A stretch of 64,000 nt of DNA from Pseudomonas hamedanensis. GTDB taxonomy: Bacteria > Pseudomonadota > Gammaproteobacteria > Pseudomonadales > Pseudomonadaceae. The notes beneath the pieces were generated by a model. It was given only the letters and a program-made list of their open reading frames with translations, was not told the origin of the DNA and searched no databases. The position numbers and the translations under genes were made by a program. The stretch covers positions 456,501 through 520,500 of the forward strand of contig NZ_CP077091.1 of the NCBI RefSeq assembly GCF_014268595.2, given 5' to 3'. Positions 60,646 through 64,000 of this stretch are shown here, in pieces (positions within the stretch are counted from its first letter, which is position 1; the number at the start of each line of letters is the position of its first letter).

Positions 60646-61604
60646 CTTCTATTTTTGCTGTAACCGACAACGATGAAATCCTCGCACTGCAACCGCGCCT
60701 GACGGCTGAAGATGCCGGCGTGCGACGTATTGCCCTGATTGAACTGGCGGATCTGGAAGAACCGGACGGTTTGCTCTGGCTGGTTGATCGCCTCAGGCAG
60801 GACCCCGCCGAGGAGGTGCGTGCCGAAGCCGCACGGCTGTTGGAGGCGTGGGAGGACGAGCCGGTCGTGCAAGCCTTGTGCGAAGCGCTGACGGATCCGT
60901 CGCCAGCCGTGCAAGCGGCCGCCGCGCAAAGCCTGAGCCTGCTCAAGTCGGCAGCGGCGGGGCGGGTGATTCTGCCGTGGACCGGGCACGCCGACGTCAG
61001 TGTGCGGATCGCCGCGTTTCGAGCGCTGCGTGAGTTGCGTTTTGCCGACGCCGCCACCGCGGCCATTACCGCGCTGAATGATGCTGACGCCCATGTGCGT
61101 CGCGAAGCGGTCGGGGTGCTCGGCTGGCTCAAACAGCTCGACGCGTTGCCGGCGCTGGCCCGTCTGGCCAGCGCTGATCCGGACACCGAAGTGCGCCGCG
61201 CGGCCACCGGAGCGCTGGGCCTGGCCTCTGGCACCGAAGTGCTTCCGGCCCTGCGCCAGGCCTTGCAGGACAGTGCCTGGCAAGTGCGCGAAGAAGCCGC
61301 GACCACCCTGGGCAAAGTCGGCCATCGCGATGCGGGGCCGGCCCTGGTCGAAGCCTTGAGCGACGACTATTGGCAAGTGCGCCTGCGCGCCACCCGCAGC
61401 CTTGGTCGCCTGCGTTTCGCCCCGGCGCTGGACGCGCTGGTCGACACCCTTGGCCATCGCATCAGCAACCTGCGCAAGGAAGCGGCGCTGGCCTTGGGCG
61501 AACTGAATGATCGCGGTGCCGTGGCGGCGTTGCAGGCTGCGCAGGATGACGGTGATCCGGAGGTGCGCAAAGCCGTGCGCATCGCCTTGAGCCAGTTGCA
61601 ATGA
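60642..61604 (+). CDS. HEAT-repeat (PBS-lyase-like) protein
   Basis: A 320-residue all-helical solenoid with about nine repeats of some 31 residues: DAGVRRIALIELADLEEP, PAEEVRAEAARLLEAWEDE, DAHVRREAVGVLGWL, DTEVRRAATGALGLAS and later WQVREEAATTLGKVG, NLRKEAALALGELND and EVRKAVRIALSQLQ. No enzymatic motif. Overlaps both neighbours by ATGA. In other redox operons HEAT proteins act as scaffolds or as insertion factors for Fe-S or flavin enzymes; here a maturation role for the AprAB-like enzyme is inference. Confidence 0.9.
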   Translation: MTSIFAVTDNDEILALQPRLTAEDAGVRRIALIELADLEEPDGLLWLVDRLRQDPAEEVRAEAARLLEAWEDEPVVQALCEALTDPSPAVQAAAAQSLSLLKSAAAGRVILPWTGHADVSVRIAAFRALRELRFADAATAAITALNDADAHVRREAVGVLGWLKQLDALPALARLASADPDTEVRRAATGALGLASGTEVLPALRQALQDSAWQVREEAATTLGKVGHRDAGPALVEALSDDYWQVRLRATRSLGRLRFAPALDALVDTLGHRISNLRKEAALALGELNDRGAVAALQAAQDDGDPEVRKAVRIALSQLQ

Positions 61605-61879
61605 ACCCGCTGTCGGTCGGCAATTCGCAGAGCGAACGGACGCTGCGCCTGAGCTGGCCGGACGGCCGCGAGCAGCAACTCAATCACGCCGAACTGCGCC
61701 GCCAGTGCCCATGCTCGCAATGCCGCGCGTTACGCCTGCGCGGCCTGACGCCGCTGGTCGATGATCGGGTGCGTCTGATCGAACTCAACCCCCAGGGCTA
61801 TGGCGTGCAACTGGTGTTCAGCGACGGCCACCAACGCGGTATCTATCCATGGACTTACCTGGCACAACTCAATGCCTGA
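61601..61879 (+). CDS. DUF971 (GBBH-like N-terminal) protein
   Basis: A 92-residue DUF971 protein with CPCSQCR (about residues 36-42), a potential metal or Fe-S site, and the family end SDGHQRGIYPWTYL. In other bacteria DUF971 proteins occur next to ApbC/Mrp Fe-S carriers or as the N-terminal domain of gamma-butyrobetaine hydroxylase. Its ATG overlaps the HEAT gene stop. As last gene of the operon it may help assemble the ferredoxin or flavoprotein clusters; inference. Confidence 0.88.
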   Translation: MNPLSVGNSQSERTLRLSWPDGREQQLNHAELRRQCPCSQCRALRLRGLTPLVDDRVRLIELNPQGYGVQLVFSDGHQRGIYPWTYLAQLNA

Positions 61880-61894
61880 CCCCGCGAAAATCCA

Positions 61895-62104
61895 TGTGGG
61901 AGCGCTGAACCCCGCATATCGAGCCGAATCATAAATCCCCTGTGGGAGCGAGCTTGCTCGCGAATACGCCGGTCCATCCAGCATCGTGATCGCCTGATAC
62001 ACCGCCTTCGTCGGAACGCCGCCCGGAGCAGGCTCGCTCCCACAGTTTTTTGCGGTGAACCCCGCATATCGAGCCGAATCATAAATCCCCTGTGGGAGCG
62101 GTTA
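61895..62104. repeat. REP region with 150-bp duplication
   Basis: A 45-bp string starting TGAACCCCGCATATCGAGCC occurs identically at 61906-61950 and 62056-62100, 150 bp apart. Between them lies one REP pair (61941-62044, TGTGGGAGCGAGCTTGCTCGCGA type) with a damaged right arm. Truncated REP ends (TGTGGGAGCG) cap both sides. This is a partly decayed tandem duplication. Confidence 0.9.
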
Positions 62105-62842
62105 TCAGAAAGTTTTGCTGACGCTGGCGACAACGGTCGCGGCGCAGACGTCTTTGAAGCCCCAGTTGCTCAGGCATTGAGTTTGCGAGAGGTCAGTGTC
62201 GATATAGCTGAGGCCCAGCACCACGCCGCCCAGGTTGTGGGTGACTTTTACCTCCCACTCCCGATAACTGTCCTGCGCCTGCCCGGACGCCGAGTACAGG
62301 TACGGGTCCTTGAAATCCATACGGCCGTAACGCAGTGCCAACGCCGAATCGAAAGGCAATGGCGTTTCATAACTGACGTAGGTGTACAGCGAGTTCTGCT
62401 GACTATCGATGCCCGGCGCATCGCTGGAGTAGTACGCCGCCACGCTGACGCCGTACGCGCCGAAAATCGCGTAGACCTCGCTCTGGTTGAACTGGCTTTC
62501 CCTGGGGTAGGCATACTTGAGATAGCCCAGGTCCAGGCTGACATCCTCGCTCGCCTGCCATAGCCAACCGGCGTAGTAATCGACTTCCTGACGGGTCTTC
62601 AGGCCACCGCCGAAATCGACGTTGGAACTCCACGCGCCCAGATACAGACCGCTGCTGTGCGCCAGGGTCAGGCCGGCCTGTGCGGCAGGGTCATTTTGGG
62701 TTTGCGAAATGCCGCGCGTGCGGTAATCACTGGCAAGGGTCAGATCCACCAGCACGGCGAAGTCGTCGTTCAACGCGATCGCGTGGCTGCTCAACGGCAG
62801 CACACTGAAGAAACTCAGGGCAAACAGGGGCAAGGCTTTCAT
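62105..62842 (-). CDS. TorF-family putative outer-membrane porin (Gcw_chp)
   Basis: A 245-residue beta-barrel protein with a signal peptide (MKALPLFALSFFSVLPLSSHA). The mature N-terminus DFAVLVDLTLASDYRTRGISQTQNDPAAQAGLTLAHSSGLYLGAW is the TIGR02001/Gcw_chp signature. Strands alternate to a C-terminal Phe (VVASVSKTF), the usual outer-membrane recognition residue. Two cysteines near the end (QCLSN, DVCAA) could form a disulfide. Solute unknown. The stop lies 4 bp from the duplicated REP region. Confidence 0.85.
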   Translation of the reverse strand: MKALPLFALSFFSVLPLSSHAIALNDDFAVLVDLTLASDYRTRGISQTQNDPAAQAGLTLAHSSGLYLGAWSSNVDFGGGLKTRQEVDYYAGWLWQASEDVSLDLGYLKYAYPRESQFNQSEVYAIFGAYGVSVAAYYSSDAPGIDSQQNSLYTYVSYETPLPFDSALALRYGRMDFKDPYLYSASGQAQDSYREWEVKVTHNLGGVVLGLSYIDTDLSQTQCLSNWGFKDVCAATVVASVSKTF

Positions 62843-62922
62843 GTGAAGTCCCGGTGTTGTGATTATTGTTGGGCAGTACGAAAACTGGGGAGGGAATGCA
62901 ATCTCAGCCACCCCAAAGACCC

Positions 62923-63011
62923 TGTAGGAGTGAGCCTGCTCGCGATAGCGGTGTGTCAGACAACACATCGACATCTGATACACCGCTATCGCGAGCAGGC
63001 TCACTCCTACA
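62923..63011. repeat. REP pair
   Basis: Facing TGTAGGAGTGAGCC units between the amidohydrolase and TorF-family genes, both on the minus strand. Confidence 0.95.
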
Positions 63012-63027
63012 AAGGGCGATGGTGTTG

Positions 63028-64000
63028 TTATTGAGTGGCGGTGTAGACGTTGCGACCGGCAAACCAGGTCTGCAACACCTGGGTGTCGTGCAGGGCTTTG
63101 TCATCGACGCTGAACACATCGCGATCCAGAACAATGAAGTCCGCCTGCTTGCCCGGGGTCAGCGAGCCAATCTGCCGGTCCAGACCGATGGCTCGCGCGG
63201 CGTTGGCGGTGTAGGCATAGAACATGGTTTCGCGGTCCAGGCGCTCGTCGGCGTTGAGCACGCCCAACGGGCCGACACGAGTGATCGCCTGGGCCATGGC
63301 GTTGAACGGGTTCGGTGATGAGACCGGCCAGTCACTGGCGCCGGCAATCGTCGCGCCCTGCTTGAGCAGTGAGTGCGCCGGGTATTGATAGCGAAAGGCG
63401 AGGGCGCTGACGTAGGGCTTGATCATCTCGGTGGTGTAATCGTCGGCGCTGGCCCAGAGCAGTTGCATCGAGGCGATGACCCCAAGCGGCTTGAAGCGGG
63501 CGAATTCTTTCGGGTTGACCATCTGCAGGTGAGTGATCGAGTGGCTGACACCGCTCTGGCGATCCTCGCGCGCCTGAGCGATGCCGTTGAGCGCTTCGCG
63601 CACCGCACGGTCGCCGATGGCGTGGATGTGCACCCGCCAGCCGCGCTGGTCGATGGCGCTGACCAGTTCGCCGAAGTGCTGCGGATCGATGAGCAATTCG
63701 CCCTGTTTGTGCGAGTTGCTGTAGGGGTCAATCATCGCCGCGCTTTGCGCCGGAAATTCGATCACGCCGTCGGCGAAAATCTTCACCCCTGGCAAGGTCA
63801 GGTTGGGTATGCCTTGAAACTGCTGGCGCACCTTGTCCAGCGTATCAAGATCGGCCGGAACGCTTTTCGGATTGGCGACCAGCAGCGCGGCGACATGCAC
63901 GCTCATCTCGCCACTTTCGGCCAGTGCCTTGTAGGCCGGCAGCACACCGACGGACTTCTCGGTGGGTTTGAGAGCGAACACTGCTTCACCCGGTGCGGCG
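63028..64000 (-). CDS. YtcJ-like metal-dependent amidohydrolase (C-terminal part, cut by window edge)
   Basis: The visible 324 codons hold the C-terminal half of an amidohydrolase-3 family enzyme. Metal or active-site residues are in VHIHAIGDRAVREAL (HxH of the later barrel strands), HLQMVNP and GASDWPVSSPNPF, with the closing RQIGSLTPGKQADFIVLDRDVF typical of YtcJ-type proteins. Family members are about 540-620 residues, often with a signal peptide, so the start lies outside. The TorF-family porin gene follows it on the same strand. Substrate unknown; family members hydrolyse amides or imides. Confidence 0.88.
   Translation of the reverse strand, partial: AAPGEAVFALKPTEKSVGVLPAYKALAESGEMSVHVAALLVANPKSVPADLDTLDKVRQQFQGIPNLTLPGVKIFADGVIEFPAQSAAMIDPYSNSHKQGELLIDPQHFGELVSAIDQRGWRVHIHAIGDRAVREALNGIAQAREDRQSGVSHSITHLQMVNPKEFARFKPLGVIASMQLLWASADDYTTEMIKPYVSALAFRYQYPAHSLLKQGATIAGASDWPVSSPNPFNAMAQAITRVGPLGVLNADERLDRETMFYAYTANAARAIGLDRQIGSLTPGKQADFIVLDRDVFSVDDKALHDTQVLQTWFAGRNVYTATQ

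Overview
The window looks like chromosome of a Pseudomonas of the P. fluorescens group. I infer this from the GC-rich codon use, from the many intergenic REP palindromes of the TGTAGGAGTGAGCCTGCTCGCGATAGCGG type, and from typical Pseudomonas genes: OprD porin, CioAB oxidase, AcnB, MiaE, PreAT, DUF1652 and an OsmC-YcaO fusion. No rRNA, tRNA, CRISPR array, insertion sequence or prophage was seen. Two genes run off the ends: a TRAP binding protein on the left and an amidohydrolase on the right.

Layout. 1-3.7 kb: hexuronate oxidation on the minus strand (OprD porin, uronate dehydrogenase, lactonase, TRAP binding protein). 4-6.8 kb: MFS/HlyD efflux pair. 6.9-15.4 kb: complete reductive pyrimidine degradation set (RutR-like TetR, PreA, PreT, dihydropyrimidinase, NCS1 transporter, ureidopropionase-type hydrolase). 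15.6-17.5 kb: PAS/LuxR regulator and a DUF1652 protein. 17.5-18.6 kb: a large intergenic repeat followed by a 144-bp tandem REP array. 18.7-24.3 kb: small lipoprotein, SDR plus acyl-CoA-dehydrogenase-associated phosphotransferase, an orphan PAAR-like gene beside a broken TssA fragment, hydroxyacid dehydrogenase, MSAD-like tautomerase, small membrane proteins. 24.5-31.4 kb: amino-acid permease, AcnB, DUF1289, universal stress protein, MiaE. 31.6-34.6 kb: CioAB operon with two small leading genes. 34.6-41.8 kb: diguanylate cyclase/phosphodiesterase, OsmC-YcaO, thioesterase, secreted and lipoprotein genes. 41.9-42.5 kb: second copy of the large repeat. 42.5-48 kb: sugar-acid-type operon (MFS, FAH-family hydrolase, SDR, 2-hydroxyacid dehydrogenase) divergent from an AraC regulator. 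48-54.3 kb: GST, cupin, TPP enzyme, DUF72, DyP peroxidase, Gfo/Idh/MocA.

The most interesting unit is 54.46-61.88 kb. A GntR/UTRA regulator with its own 32-bp palindrome leads a same-strand run of nine genes: an AprA-like flavoprotein, an AprB-like ferredoxin, a taurine/nitrate-type ABC importer whose binding protein has an unusual C-terminal extension, a HEAT-repeat protein and a DUF971 protein. Most of these are translationally coupled. This reads as a dedicated uptake-plus-redox system with its own maturation proteins. I cannot name its substrate.

A second point concerns regulation. A 13-bp box, GTNRTCGTAYRAC, occurs upstream of udh, twice upstream of the OprD gene, and twice in the MFS/AraC divergent region 43 kb away. 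This suggests that the two sugar-acid loci share a regulator. The rest is ordinary core metabolism, with REP elements filling most gaps.
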